Below, in pieces: positions 11,878 through 24,058 of a stretch of 64,000 bases of DNA. The notes under the pieces were generated by a model. The model was not told where the DNA came from. It saw only the letters and a list, made by a program, of their open reading frames with translations, and searched no databases. The stretch is taken from assembly GCA_008692225.1 (NCBI GenBank), contig VICG01000008.1:1700001-1764000 (forward strand). Reading direction: 5' to 3'. Every line of letters starts with the position of its first letter. Position 1 is the first letter of the stretch. The stretch is from Monilinia fructicola. Taxonomy: Eukaryota; Ascomycota; Leotiomycetes; Helotiales; Sclerotiniaceae. The translations under genes were made by a program, and so were the position numbers.

Positions 11878-12946
11878 TCGAAGAAGAGAACATCATCACA
11901 GGCTCTCACAAAGTAAATGGTTTAGGTAGCAATGTATTCCTTCATTCCTTAATATGGTATTGTAGTTGTTGACATCTTCTGCCATCCAAAACGTGCTTGC
12001 CATGGTTTGGGGTGGTTGTGTTGCGCGGAGAAAACCCCGCTAGCTAGAAATTTGGTACGCTAAAATATACTAAGTACTGATAATTAGAGAACGGACCTCT
12101 TTTAAAATATTTATATTCCTTCTCGCGTTCTAACGTTCTAATATCTTTAAGGTTTTTTATATATAAACTACTAGTAGTAATAAATCTTTCTCTTTATTGA
12201 ATGATTTTAAGATATTACATATTTCAAGGTCTTTGAAGTTTTATAGTATATTGCTTTTTTAAAATCTTTTTAAGATTAATTATTTTTCTATTTAAAAAAA
12301 GACTTTTAAAAGATTTATAAAAGAAATATATAATAAAATTTTGATTTATAAATACCTAGTTTCTATTTTTTTATTCTAATTAAAAAAGAATAATGTTACT
12401 TTTTGTGATTTTATTCAAATTATATAGTTTTTAAAAGCGCGAAATTATTATAGAAACCAATAATTACTCTATATCCATAGATATTTACGATATCGTAATC
12501 TTACATCTTACTGTATCTAGGTAGCTTTAAAGGTTTATTGATATTATTAGTCAGCGCCTTCCTAGGGCAATAAATGTTATTGGGGAAAAGGAACTAGCTG
12601 ACTGCTCCTCAAATCTATTCATTCTTATTACTTTGAATTCCTCCTCCGATCATTTTCTCCATTCTAACTTTTACTTCCATTTCTCATTCAATATCAAGGA
12701 CAAGAAGAAGAACAAGAACAAGCACAAGAACAAGATCTTCCTTTACAAATCTTTTGAATATCTCCAGTACCATCTCCAGTACTTTCCACGACTCCCATAC
12801 TGCAATATTTCACGAGCTCTTCTCCATCGAGAAGTGTACGAAACATCAGTTGTTAACTTTTCAACAACGAATTGCTCAACAGTGTACAGATCGACGTAAG
12901 GTCGAATCTAATCAGAATAATTCACAGAAAAATAGATCAACTCATC
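11878..12946. other. Divergent intergenic region with an AT-rich island
   Basis: Separates the start codons of the GYP1-type gene and the HRP1-type gene. From about 12040 to 12545 the sequence is very AT-rich (some 60-base lines have about 10% G+C) with TTTAAAA and TATATAA runs, unlike its neighbours. The last 300 bases before 12947 look like a 5' UTR, with an AAGAAC/AAGCAC hexamer-like tract at about 12700-12735. Confidence 0.6.
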
Positions 12947-13844
12947 ATGGCTGAAGCTGAGAATTTCGAAGAAGATCTCTTCGCTGACTTGTATGTATCA
13001 TTTATCGTGCAATCACTTTTCATTTCGACATTGCTTGTCGCGTCTATATCAATACGTCGCAAAACTTTCAGCTGATATCTTTTATTAAGGTACACCGAAG
13101 ATGATAATGCTGCAGCTCCAGTAGTGACAGCACCCGAGCCTGCTGCCCATGCCCCAGCCCCTGTTACTGAAGTACAAACTGAAGTAAAAGCTGAACAGAA
13201 TGTTGAGCAAAATCCAAAATACAGTGAGGGAGATGGGGATCAACAAATGTACAATGGTGAACAAGAAATGGATGGTGAAATAGATTACAATCTGGGAAAC
13301 GCGAATGGGGATGGCAATGGTTATGATGCACCTTCCATTAAAGATGAAGCACATGGGCCTGGTATCAAGGAAGATGGGTAAGATTGCAGAATTTTTCTTT
13401 GACATTTTATCATTTACTATACTGCAAACATGCAATATGACAGTAGTTACGGATATTCACACCAAGGTATGGGACATGGAGATCGTGAATACGATATGTT
13501 GGAGCTTTATGGGTGAGGGCCGGGGGATAATCAGGCAACAATTCTGGAGTTGGACTCGGGGTTAAGAATGGAATCAATTGAACTGTGATGGGCGAAATTA
13601 AATGGGAGCTTTTGGAGGTTCAAATGGCTGGCTGTTTTAAGGGATCTTGAGCGCATGATCCAATGTTCTATCCTGACTTGGAATCGGGCATGGATTTTGG
13701 ATTTAGGTCGCGACCGCAGGAAAATGGAGAGGAAAATGGCGTTGGAACAAGCTCAGAGTCATTTGATTTGGTGTAGTTGGTATACACACCTTATGCATTC
13801 GCCAACAACAACGGCAATAGTCAAGCCTACTGCTACTGCTGCTG

Positions 13845-13887
<43 letters not shown>

Positions 13888-15938
13888 ATAGCCTATTGTC
13901 GAGATAATCTTCATAGAGCCACAGACACAGATAGGCCATAGCCCATAGCTCCGACGCCAGTACCTAGCATCACGATAGCAAAAGACACGATTGTTTTTGG
14001 ATATCTCATGGTGCCATCTGTTCTCCTGTTATTGCATGATTCGCAGGCAATTGCTGAGATGGTCTTGCGGGTGTATACCTGGCATTGACATCCTGCTGGA
14101 TTTGTCGAAAGGTCCAACAAGTACCAAATGTGGCACCTTGAAAACCCAACCCAAATATGCACCTTCGCCCGCAGCCCAGTTATAGATCATTCCTCCAGCA
14201 AACAATGGAGAGGAATGGATATCATCTCACCACCCAAGACATGAAGCGGCCCCTGGAAATTTATCGATGGAATCCTGAATGGTTCTCAACACGCGATGAC
14301 TTCATTGCCTATTCTCCTTGGCACTATATTAACTGGTATGAATGGGGAACATGCTGACTTTTCCCTTCCATAGTAAAATGTTTATAGGTGGATTGAATTG
14401 GGAGACTACAGATCGTAAGAAGGCCAAAATATATCATGACGTTTCACCCCTATATGAGCACTAACTCCAAATCCTAGAATCACTGAAGGAATACTTTTCG
14501 CAATATGGTGAAGTACTTGAATGTACTGTCATGAGAGATGGTACATCTGGTCGATCTCGAGGATTTGGATTCCTGACATTCAAAGATGCTCGGACTGTCA
14601 ATATCGTAATGGTCAAAGAACATTACCTAGATGGCAAAATAGTAAGACCCGATCTTTCAACAATTTTTTAAGCTCTTATCTTTCCACATTGCATCCCTTA
14701 ACTCCAAGCAACACTGGCTCACATTCAAGTTTCAAGATTGATCCCAAGCGCGCTATTCCGAGAGACGAGCAAGAACGTACAAGCAAGATCTTCGTTGGTG
14801 GTGTCAGCCAAGATGCAACCGAACAAGATTTTAAAAGAGTACTTCATGCAATTTGGACGAGTTGTCGATGCCACTTTAATGATGGATAAAGACACCGGTA
14901 GACCACGAGGATTCGGATTCGTCACATTTGATAGTGAGGCCGCTGTGGAAGCATGCCTGGATGCCCCACTCGAAATTCATGGGAAGCCAATCGAAGTCAA
15001 GAAAGCCCAGCCTCGAGGCAACATACGAGAAGAAGAAGAAGTTAGAGGAGGCCCACGAGGTGGTCGTTTCAAGAAAGGCTCTGACGAATCACAAAATTTC
15101 AATCAACAGCAACAAGGAGGTCAAATGAATGCTCCCGGTGGTATGACTCCTCAGTTGATGGCTCAATACTGGCAGCGTATGCAACAGTACTTCGCACTAA
15201 TGCAGCAACAAATGGCCATGGGTGGTAGTCGAGGACAAATGCCAGGAGGGATGCCTGGCGGTATGAATCCTGCCATGATGGCCCAAATGGCCCAGATGCA
15301 GCAAATGCAGCAAATGCAGCAGCAAATGCAAGGTGGAGGAGGAGCTGGCGCACGTAGCCAAAGTCCCCAAAGTCCATCGACTGGAATGGCGGCAATGGCC
15401 GGTATGAATCCAGCCATGATGCAACAGATGCAACAGATGCAACAAATGCAAATGCAGCAGGCAATGGGTGGGCAAGGAGGTAACTTCGCGGCCGGAGGTG
15501 GTAGTAACCCTGGTGGACGAATGGGTACACCGGGTTACAATGCATACGAACAAGGTATTTTCGAGCAACAGAAGTACGAACAAGCAACAAATGAGACGTG
15601 CACAACGTGAACAATCTCAATATGGCGGCGGTGGCAGTGGATATGGAATGGGTGGAGGTGGAGGTGGGCCAACTTCTTGGGAAGGCATGTATGATGATGT
15701 TCCTCAGCCAGGTACAGGCAGTGGAGGTGGCGGTGGGCGTGGTGGATTTGGTGGTGGGAGAGGTGGCCGTGGAGGTGGCAGTGGAGGAAGTGACCGAGGA
15801 TCTGCCCCACCAGCAGTTGCACCAAATGCCCCCGCGGGCGCACCAACAGGACCGAAGAATGCAGGAAAGCCGGGTGCGAACTATAGGGGAGGTGGAAGAG
15901 GTGGCAGCAGAGGCTTTCATCCTTATGCTAGAGGATGA
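12947..15938 (+). CDS. HRP1: Hrp1/Nab4-type RNA-binding protein with two RRMs, frame broken
   Basis: Hnrnp-type mRNA-binding protein; yeast Hrp1 is a subunit of cleavage factor I in 3'-end formation. Exon 1 (12947-12990) and exon 2 (13090-13377) encode the acidic N-terminus beginning MAEAENFEEDLFADLYTED. RRM1 (KMFIGGLNWETTDQSLKEYF) is on 14374-14414 and 14478-14641; RRM2 (SKIFVGGVSQDATEQDF, GRPRGFGFVTF) starts at 14737. The C-terminus is Gln/Met-rich (MQQMQQ repeats), then Gly/Arg-rich, ending GFHPYARG at TGA 15936-15938. RRM2 is shifted by an extra A in 14833-14836. A second shift occurs at CAAG 15581-15584, between QQKYEQ and QQMRRAQRE. Between 13444 and 14373 frames switch or stop repeatedly and a CTA/TAC microsatellite intervenes, so that part cannot be followed. 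An essential gene would not tolerate these breaks, which points to sequence error. Confidence 0.85.
13829..13888. repeat. CTG/CTA trinucleotide microsatellite
   Basis: Runs of CTGCTACTG units followed by at least 12 uninterrupted CTA units, inside the unresolved middle part of the HRP1-type gene. It reads as Tyr or Thr repeats depending on frame. Confidence 0.85.
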
Positions 15939-16454
15939 ACGGTTGGCTATTGGCTTTGGTCTTCTAGCTTGAGGCTGAACCTCCAGAAGAGCCTGGTTAC
16001 AATCGATACTTAAGTCATCAATTCCACCAATGAGCTCAGATTCTTCGGTACATTCATATCCTCTCTTTCATTTTCCCAAAATTACACTTTGCATAGCTTC
16101 TGTGTCATTCTCGGCGACTGCTCTCCAACTTATCTTTTTGTCTTCTAACGTTCGACTATTAATCTAAAGTCTGGTATTTATGTCAGATGCCATGGAGAGT
16201 TTCTCAACTCATGGTAATCATTGCACCTGCAATATTAATCAGCAGAGAAGGCTGAGGTGGGACTGTTATTCCGATACGAACTTTTCCGTACTTGTATACT
16301 AAAAAAAAAAAAAGGCAAATCAGCCTAATGGCAACAAAAATGAGTACTACATGAATGATCCCTAACCCGTAAATTTGTATGATACTTTTCGATTTTGTTC
16401 TTTACCCAAAATCTGACTGCACCGTGTCCTGTTCTCTGGCGCTCCTTTCGCTCT

Positions 16455-16990
16455 CTATGGCTCATCTTCATACCTAACACATGCATTACCCCTAGCAGCA
16501 AGATTTGGCAAAGTTGTCATGGTTACGGCTGCTTGAACTATGAATCTATTTTTATCAAGCCATGGAAGAGAATCCACGATCCCGTCGGACAAATCCATGT
16601 TCCCGAAAACAATACCTTTGACCACTCCCGGTGAGCGTCCTAGGTGCGTAGAACCCCCCGCCAGGGTACCATTTCCTTTCTTCCGGGGGACGGGGCCCTC
16701 CCGAGGACTCTCAACTGGTGAGACGAATCAATCGGATGCGTCCGCACCTCCCTCCAAACATCCACATGCCACCCACCATGCGGCGTCCAGGTGGCCTCCC
16801 GCCGCAATCCCACAATCGCGTGTGCGTCCCCGAACACCCCGCACCGTCATCCTCGTGGTGGTGTCCACGGGCGTACGCTCGCAACGCCAACACGATCCCC
16901 GGTTCGTGTCTTTTGGGACCCGGCGGGACCTGCGTGCGGGGGTTTGCTGATGTGTGTATGTTGGGCCGGCGTTTCGTCGATGTCTTGATG
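16455..16990 (-). other. Possible coding remnant in a GC-rich island
   Basis: On the minus strand the frame is open from 16727 to a TAG at 16455-16457 (about 90 codons). It reads like real protein around GVVKGIVFGNMDLSDGIVD and LPWLDKNRFIVQAAV. The same frame continues upstream beyond one TGA (16728-16730) into a Gly/Ala-rich segment. No ATG-initiated ORF of size, no recognised family and no clear splice sites. It could be an exon of an unannotated gene, a decayed gene, or chance openness caused by high GC. Confidence 0.3.
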
Positions 16991-17004
16991 GGGTGGATGG
17001 TTGT

Positions 17005-17095
17005 GTGAGGTATGTTTGTATGTATGTATGTATATATATATATGTATGTATGTATATATGTATTATGTATGTATGTATGTATTATGTATATAAAT
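17005..17095. repeat. TATG/TA microsatellite
   Basis: Alternating GTAT tetranucleotide and TA dinucleotide runs in non-coding DNA. Confidence 0.9.
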
Positions 17096-17105
17096 AAAAA
17101 TCAAT

Positions 17106-17150
17106 GAACCCAAGGAACCCAAGGAACCCAAGGAACCCAAGGAACCCAAT
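17106..17150. repeat. 9-bp tandem repeat GGAACCCAA, about five copies
   Basis: Perfect head-to-tail copies of a nonamer, directly visible. Confidence 0.95.
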
Positions 17151-17257
17151 CTAATTATCAATCCCAACCACACCCCCAGCAAATAAACTCGAGGAATCAT
17201 GGTTATACCGGTTGATGCAGGTGGTGCAGGTGCAGGTGGGTTAGCTGCGCGATCGAT

Positions 17258-17302
17258 CTATTCATCCATCCATCCATCCATCCATCCACTCATCCATCCA
17301 CC
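17258..17302. repeat. ATCC tetranucleotide microsatellite
   Basis: About nine CATC/ATCC units with one interruption. Confidence 0.9.
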
Positions 17303-17379
17303 TCCTCACAAAACGACAAAACGACAAAAAAGCATTCAAGTAGATTAAACAAGCGAATGTTAAATCACTCCCGTAGCTT

Positions 17380-17418
17380 CCTCTCCTCTCCTCTCCTCTC
17401 CTCTCCTCTCCTCTCTAA
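17380..17418. repeat. CTCCT pentanucleotide repeat
   Basis: About seven copies of the pentamer, pyrimidine-only on this strand. Confidence 0.9.
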
Positions 17419-17920
17419 CTCCCAGAGTGAATACAATAAAAACTCATCCACACACACACTCACGCACCCCTCCCCCCCCTCCCCCAGGGCTTCCCCTTTC
17501 AACAAACGAAACCCCAACCCTGGGACCCCTGACCAAGTCCTAGGTTCTTACCCGATCCTATTCATTATTAATATTGTTTTATTCTCGCCACCCAACTAAC
17601 TACTATCTAATTATTATCATTGCTCATGCCAAGCCAACTACATTAATGATATCCATGTTCGATAATTCAACCATGCATTTATAAGCCGTAGCTGATCTGA
17701 TGATTTTCTGTCATTCTTGCGTCTGTTTACTTTTATCATATACGTCATGAATGAATGAATATTCTGTGTATTGAATCCGGTTTTCCATTTGCATGTTTAC
17801 TCTCTTGGTATTCTTGATTCGCTTATTCACCCTTGCATCCCTTCACCCCTTCACCCATTTCCTTTACCATCATCCTTCCCTTGATTCCTTTTCATTTTTG
17901 AATTCTACCCTCCCATTTTC

Positions 17921-17984
17921 AATGCCATGCCATGCCATGCCATGCCGTGCCATACCATACCATACCATACCATGCTATACCATT
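17921..17984. repeat. CATGC/CATAC pentanucleotide repeat
   Basis: Five ATGCC units switch by single substitution to ATACC units, a visible variant-spreading pattern. Confidence 0.9.
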
Positions 17985-18159
17985 CAGACTTCATTTGTCT
18001 CGCTATCCCATCCATCCATCCCGCCCCATCCGAACCGATGCCTTTTCTATTTCCCCAACCTCTACACTGCCCATTGCCATTTCCCCCATATTATCTCCCC
18101 AAACAAAAAAACGCCAGTCGCGTGAGCTTATCGCCCCAATCTAAAGCCAATGTACCAAA

Positions 18160-18198
18160 ATGCAGAAAATGCAGAAAATGCAGAAAATGCAGAAAACA
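18160..18198. repeat. 9-bp tandem repeat ATGCAGAAA, four copies
   Basis: Four near-perfect nonamers close to the 3' end of the C2-domain gene. Confidence 0.9.
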
Positions 18199-18374
18199 AA
18201 ATGCAAAAATATCTCGCAGGAAGGTATTACGCAACCAATGAACCGACCGAATATAACCATCTCAATAATACAAACATATAACACACTATCACCACTCTCC
18301 ATTTCCCTTTCACTTTCTCTCTCACGGTTCTCGTCGTCTTTTCAGCCATCAACCATCAACCATCAACCACTACC

Positions 18375-21300
18375 TCAATACCTCCTTCTCCGTGAACTAG
18401 GAGCTCCCAGATCGATACTCTTCATCTCCTCTAACAGCGCCCAGGAATCCCCTACTCCACCTCTGCCACCACCACTTACTGGAGCCGGCAACGCCATCGG
18501 AATTTTCGCTGGCACCGCCGGCCCAACATTTCCTCTATATCCACCTCCAGGACTACTTCCATATTGATAACCGTTCTGCTGATAATTATCAATACCATAT
18601 TCCGCCATTGCAGGTCTCTGAATCGAAGTTCTACTAGATGCATAATTGGGTCTTTGTAGAGCGGAATGTTTGGGGATGAGTGATATGCAGGCTGTGCAGA
18701 CATGCGATTTGCTTTCTTTTGAAGCTTTGCGATGCTCACCACTGGAGGATGATCAGGGGTGCCGCCGCTGAAGTAGATAGGGGATGACACCGCCGTTGAT
18801 TGAGGTCTTCCTGCTTGACGTAAAGGCTTGCGACCATTTGACGATACGGGTTGCGCAGCTGGGGGACCTCGATAATTGCGGTCTGGCATTTGCGATGCGT
18901 ATTTCGGTCCTTTTTGTTCCAAGAGAGGCGCGTAATTCGATCAGGAATATGATCACTTGGATCAATTTCTCGACCATCATGAGTAATAATCTTGGCATCT
19001 GCATCATCCTTAGATTCATAAGCAGCACTTAGAGATGTGGCAGATTTCGATCCTGCTAAACTGGGGTTGAAAACATCATATGAATCCGGCCCAAATGCGA
19101 TCCCTGATAACCTTCTAGGCTCCGGAGCAGGACTGACTGATTTTCGCATAACTGCCGGGTTGGGAGAAACTCCTCTGCGTGCCACGGGCGGGTTGGGAGA
19201 AGCACCTCTCCTATTCATAGGGTTAGGTGAAGCACCTCTTCTATCCATCGGGGGATTGGGGGAGGCTCCTCTCCCATTCATCGCGGGATTAGGCGAGGCA
19301 CCCCTGGGCTTGACAGGTACCATGGCAGTAGAAGTAGCATATCGACCCTGACGATCATCATACGCTCCTTGTGGGGAGTATGGGACGACAGCCGAATTAT
19401 CATGATAGGGAAGAGGTATAGGTTGTTGAATCTCCTGTGGTTGATGTCGCGGGCTCTGTTGATATCTTCCTCGCTGTGAGGATGCAGCATTTTGGCTATA
19501 ACCTGCTCGCTTCTCGTTGTAAATCCGGTCCGATATCTCTTTGGCAATTATTGGGTCCATTCCCGGGACCAAAGTTGGTGGCATCTCAGGCAAACCATAA
19601 TCTCCATTAGCACCTGCCATGCCTAATGATTGACTTCTATCAGGACGAGATGAATGAGGTTGCCCATACGAATTTTTCGAAGTCACAGAATCCCTGACAG
19701 AAGACATAGAACTAGATGGCGCGTAACCACCGGAGCTAGTCGAATATTGATGACTAGGAGTAGATGTAGAAATACTATTTCCACTAGGCCGATTTTTCAG
19801 GTTTAATGGTGCTGGTACTTGATCATACATCTCAGCAGTCTGCTGCTGCATAGGACTCGGTGCACTAGCTCTATGCGGAAGAGCCTTATAACCTCCTGGC
19901 CCTGGTGCTGGTGTGGGTGGGGCATCCTCAACGGTTGGTTGCATGTCTTCATAACTAGAATTGTACCTCAAATCTCTGGAATCATAAGAATTATGGCGGG
20001 TTTGGTAGGTATTTTCATTGCCCGGCCTTCGAAATTGATCATCTGCCTTTGGCGGGTTATAAGCTTGATAAGCTGGAATCGATGGTGTATACGTAGGCAT
20101 TGAATGGCGGTGCATATCATCCAACGAAGTGTTATAGGGATTTGAATTTCCCCTGCTAACTGGACGACCGTGAACTGCCTTGGGGCTGTGCAATAGGTGG
20201 TGCTGAACCCACTTGCTTGCTTGCATGAGCCGGAGGAGGTGGTGGTGGAGGACCAGGGCTCATTGGATGATCATATGGATCTGACGCCTGAGGCTCATAA
20301 GTAAGCATACGAGGGCCACCGTATCGATCGCGAGGGTCCTCTTCTTGGGGTGGGTACTGATTTGTATCGCGACCTTGTTCATAATCATTTCTAGACATTG
20401 GATCATAAGTTTCATATCTATCATTATTTCGCATTGGTTGAGAAGTTGGTGGTGCCGCAACCATCATGTCTTGGGGTGCTCCATATGATGCCGACCCTTG
20501 ACTTACATCGTAGCCATTTGATTGATTATACCGGGCATTAGGTGCGTTGTACTCCACTCTTTTTGAAGACTGATCTGGAACAAATCCATTCTGGTATCCA
20601 CGCGGAGGTGTATGTGCGTGTGCCGGAGCGGCATTAGGACTGTGATAACCACGTTGGGCTGGCATTGGTTCAACGGCGCCAGAAAACTGGATATCCCCGA
20701 GGCAAGGGTTGATCCTGAATTACTGGTGGATTTGCATATCCTCGAGGGACGTGATCTGGCAAACCATTCGGAGACATCTGAACGTGATCCGATCTTGATG
20801 TTGGGGGATTCTGATACCCTCGAGGTGGCGTTTGGACATGGTCTGGCATCGCAGAAGCAGAGTCTCTATATCCACGATTCGGGGTCATCTGCACATGATC
20901 AACCGCAGCTGGAACTTGATATCCTCGCGGAGGAGTACGAGTGACGTCGGCAGGGGGTGGAGCTGCCACAGGAACTGAAGCCGGTGCAACCGCTGCAGCA
21001 GGTGATTGCGCTGGAGCACCAGTGATTGGATCAGATGGCAAAGGCCGTCTTTTAACCACAGGTTTCACTCCCAATTGTCTTGGTCCGCTGACTCCTTCTC
21101 TCCCACTCCCACTCCCACTCCCAAAATCTGTTATCGATTGTGCAGATGTAGATGGAGTAATTGTGGGCGGGCTTGGTTTGGGCTCCTTCCTCTCTAACCT
21201 CTCTGGCTTGGGTCTTTTATCATAATATGTGATCTCGACTCTGATTTCTCCCGCATATTTTCCCTTGAAATTCAGGTTATGCCACACGTCACTTTGTCCA

Positions 21301-21717
21301 CCTCCTGCAACAATAACATCCTGCAAGTTAACCCAAGTCTCTCCTATTAAATCCGTTCTCTTGTCGTCGTTGAAAACTGATACCTTCAATTGATAATAAT
21401 CTGGCGAATCGTGAACCGTAAATCGTAACTCTTGATCCCTGTGTAACCAACCTCGTTAGTGAAAGCCTACTCTATACTCCAATTGACTTCTTACCATCGA
21501 GGAGTTTGTCCACCTCTCTTATCCGTCTCCGTTTTCTTTGCTTCCTTGCCCAATCGAGCAGCGCAATAAGGATCTTGCTTTCCAATCGTCTTTCTATTCG
21601 GTAGGTTCTTCGCTCGATCAACAATAACAACCAAGGTACCAATTTCCGGACCATCAACCGTCATATCTGAAAAGATTCCAGCGGTATGCATTCCGCCAAT
21701 TTTGGTTTCGTCGCCAT
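18375..21717 (-). CDS. C2-domain protein of the Inn1/Fic1 type, frame broken at several runs
   Basis: The N-terminus is a single C2 domain: IGTLVVIVDRAKNLPNRKTIGK, the QDPYCAARLGKEAKKT core, then after an intron (21494-21439) WDQELRFTVHDSPDYYQLKV and DLIGETWVNL. This matches fungal C2 proteins of the Inn1/Fic1 class, which act at the division site in septation. The rest is a long disordered tail with repeats of TPPRGYQ (about 20640-20940), a poly-Pro stretch, and five to six RGASPNP units (about 19140-19320), the kind of ligand that recruits SH3 proteins. ATG at 21717 and the C2 frame differ by one missing base at 21706-21708. Further single-base shifts are inferred at 20683-20686, 20182-20185, 18934-18935 and 18669-18671. 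Stop is 18375-18377. Read through these, the product would be about 1090 aa. Confidence 0.8.
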
Positions 21718-21870
21718 GATGAAAAAAAAAAGGAAGGAAGGTAGCAGATATGCTAAATGAAAGTAAGGTTATATGTAGAATACAATGATTGTGTGTATAA
21801 TAATCTTCGAGGTCGAGGTCGAAGTCGTCGTCGTTTGCTCGTCGTAATAATTGATCTCGGTCTCGAGTAT

Positions 21871-21920
21871 GTGTAGTGTAGTGTAGTGTAGTGTAGTGTA
21901 GTGTAGTGAAGTGAAGTGAT
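21871..21920. repeat. TGTAG pentanucleotide repeat
   Basis: About seven GTGTA units followed by GTGAA variants, about 150 bp upstream of the C2-domain gene start. Confidence 0.9.
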
Positions 21921-23072
21921 TTTTATTTTTTTAATTTTTTTATTTTTACCTTTCATTCATTCATTCGTTCTTCCTTCTTTCTTTCCCTCACCAGCTCTAG
22001 TTGAGCATTGTATCTGGAGATTTCTCTAGTAATATTCCAAAGTCGACGCCGAGTAGGTACGATATCGCGTTAGAACCCAAGCGTCTCAGACCATGACAAC
22101 CATGACATGCAGGATAAAACCAAACAAGACAACGATCCAGAATTCTCTCGGAATTGATTTGAGAGAAAGAAAGGGTTCTCCCGTTTTTTTGATTGGAATG
22201 AAGCGGGTCTACTCCGTACAGTGGATTGAATCAACAGCAGTTGTTGTTCAATTGTTCCTTTCCTCTTCTATGCAGAGATAGAAGGTAGAGGAGGTGAGAA
22301 GGATGAATGAGGTGCGAGGAAAGTCGTAAAGAGAGTGGCTGAAATCGTGGAGAAAGAATGGTGAAGGCTGGTGTTATCCCTGCTTGGTTCAACGTCAGGA
22401 AGCTTTTTGATCATTTAATATCTTTTATTATTAATTATTTGATGATGAAGGATGACAGAGAGAGGGAGATTAATTTTATAGATGAGAGGATATAGATGAG
22501 AATATATAGATGAGAGGATATATATGTGTGTATGGATATCTATATATGTATGTATGGATATCTATGTGTATCGATGGATATCTATAGATATGGATATAAG
22601 TATATATATCCATTTAAGGTCATATATTATATATATATTCCTATGTTGACATATAATATATTATCGCCCAGTATGTATCAATATCAATATCAATATCAAT
22701 GGATATCAGTATAAAAAATATAAATACCAAAAGTGTAATTGTTAACATGACGGGATGAATTGATTACGTGTATTAAATAAACCTTTTTTCTCATAAGATG
22801 CCCAGATGGAATACAGAAAGTTATTATTTAGATAATTACCCGCCCTTGGTTAATAAATAAAAGATATCTTCGACTCTGTACTGTACAATGTAATCTTCCA
22901 CACCTCCTCCCGCTGCCTACCTAGGTATGCAATGGATATCGAGTTGTTTTTATCTGACAGTAACAGCCACCTAGGTAATTATCTATCTAATTATCTATTT
23001 ACCTGCAATCTACCTAATTGTAACTAATCCTAATCCATAGATTTATTATCTCCAGCTGCCATAGCTTCAATC

Positions 23073-23240
23073 GTCAACCCTCAACCCTCGACCCTCAACC
23101 TTCAACCCTCACACCTCACCCCTCACCCCTCAAACTCTTCCCTTCACTTCTTTTTCTTCCATCCCCTCTCTCTCCCATCTCCCATCCCATCCCATCCCAT
23201 CCCATCAAAACCCTCACCCTCACCCTCACCCTCACCCACA
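23073..23240. repeat. C-rich hexamer/heptamer tracts (CCCTCA, AACCCTC, CCCAT)
   Basis: Loose arrays of AACCCTC and CCCCTCA, then four CCCAT units, then five CCCTCA units. They resemble degenerate telomere-like sequence only superficially; the unit is not CCCTAA. Confidence 0.8.
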
Positions 23241-23754
23241 ACAGACATCACATCTCAACCTTCGCACTAATGACGAAAATCGGAACTTTTAATCCCGTAC
23301 AGCACACTTCCAAGGTTCCTTCTACTATACTACTGCGTATACTGTACTCCCGGCACGATAATCTTACCGTATGTACATAATTGAATCCCTGTCGAGAATC
23401 ACACAACACAAAACAATCCCTGCGGATCCAGCTCAAAAAAATCAAATCGAAACATCCATGGATACTAACTTACTAATTAAGTATTGAAGAAATTCAAGAA
23501 GAGAGAAATAAAAATAGAAATGTTTGGGTGTGTCGGAGATATACAGTACGGTGCAGTACAGTAGATACTCCATGGTGTATGGATGGATGGATATGGATGG
23601 ATGTAGTATTACGAATATTGAAGTGGCTGAGGCGGCTTTGTGATCTTTGGCTTTGGATACCACCAACTCCAAGATGGGTCTATTCTACTGATGGCGGATC
23701 AATTCTTGTACCGTGTACCTAGGTAATAAAGAGATGAATCATTTTAATTATTTC

Positions 23755-24058
23755 ATGTATTTACATGTATTATATATATTAATATACATTAATATATATT
23801 AATACATATATATATATTATATATATTATATATATTATATATATTATATATATTATATTTATTATTATATCATCGTTTCATTATACATATATATTAGTGA
23901 GTTTATTATATATATATCATATTATATATATTATATATATTATTATATATATCATATTATATATATTATATATATTATATATATATTATATTATCATATT
24001 ATCTATCATACTATACCTAGGTACTATACTATACTATACTATACTATACTACACCATT
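23755..24058. repeat. About 300-bp TATATTA microsatellite
   Basis: Nearly pure A/T, built from TATATTA and ATATATT units, ending in a TATAC pentamer run. It would form cruciform or slipped structures. Confidence 0.95.

Larger units (their letters stand above)
15939..18374. other. Repeat-rich convergent intergenic region
   Basis: Lies between the HRP1-type gene and the C2-domain gene. It holds a GC-rich island (about 16620-16990) and at least six unrelated short tandem repeats between 17.0 and 18.2 kb, listed separately. No confident gene. Confidence 0.6.

Noticed and set aside
13911..14162. 83-codon minus-strand frame with a possible membrane helix
   Set aside because: Inside the unresolved HRP1-type gene, with no family recognised and no independent promoter or splice evidence.
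15099..15920. Long minus-strand frame opposite the HRP1-type gene
   Set aside because: Antisense shadow of Gln/Met- and Gly-rich repeats; the plus strand carries real RRM protein.
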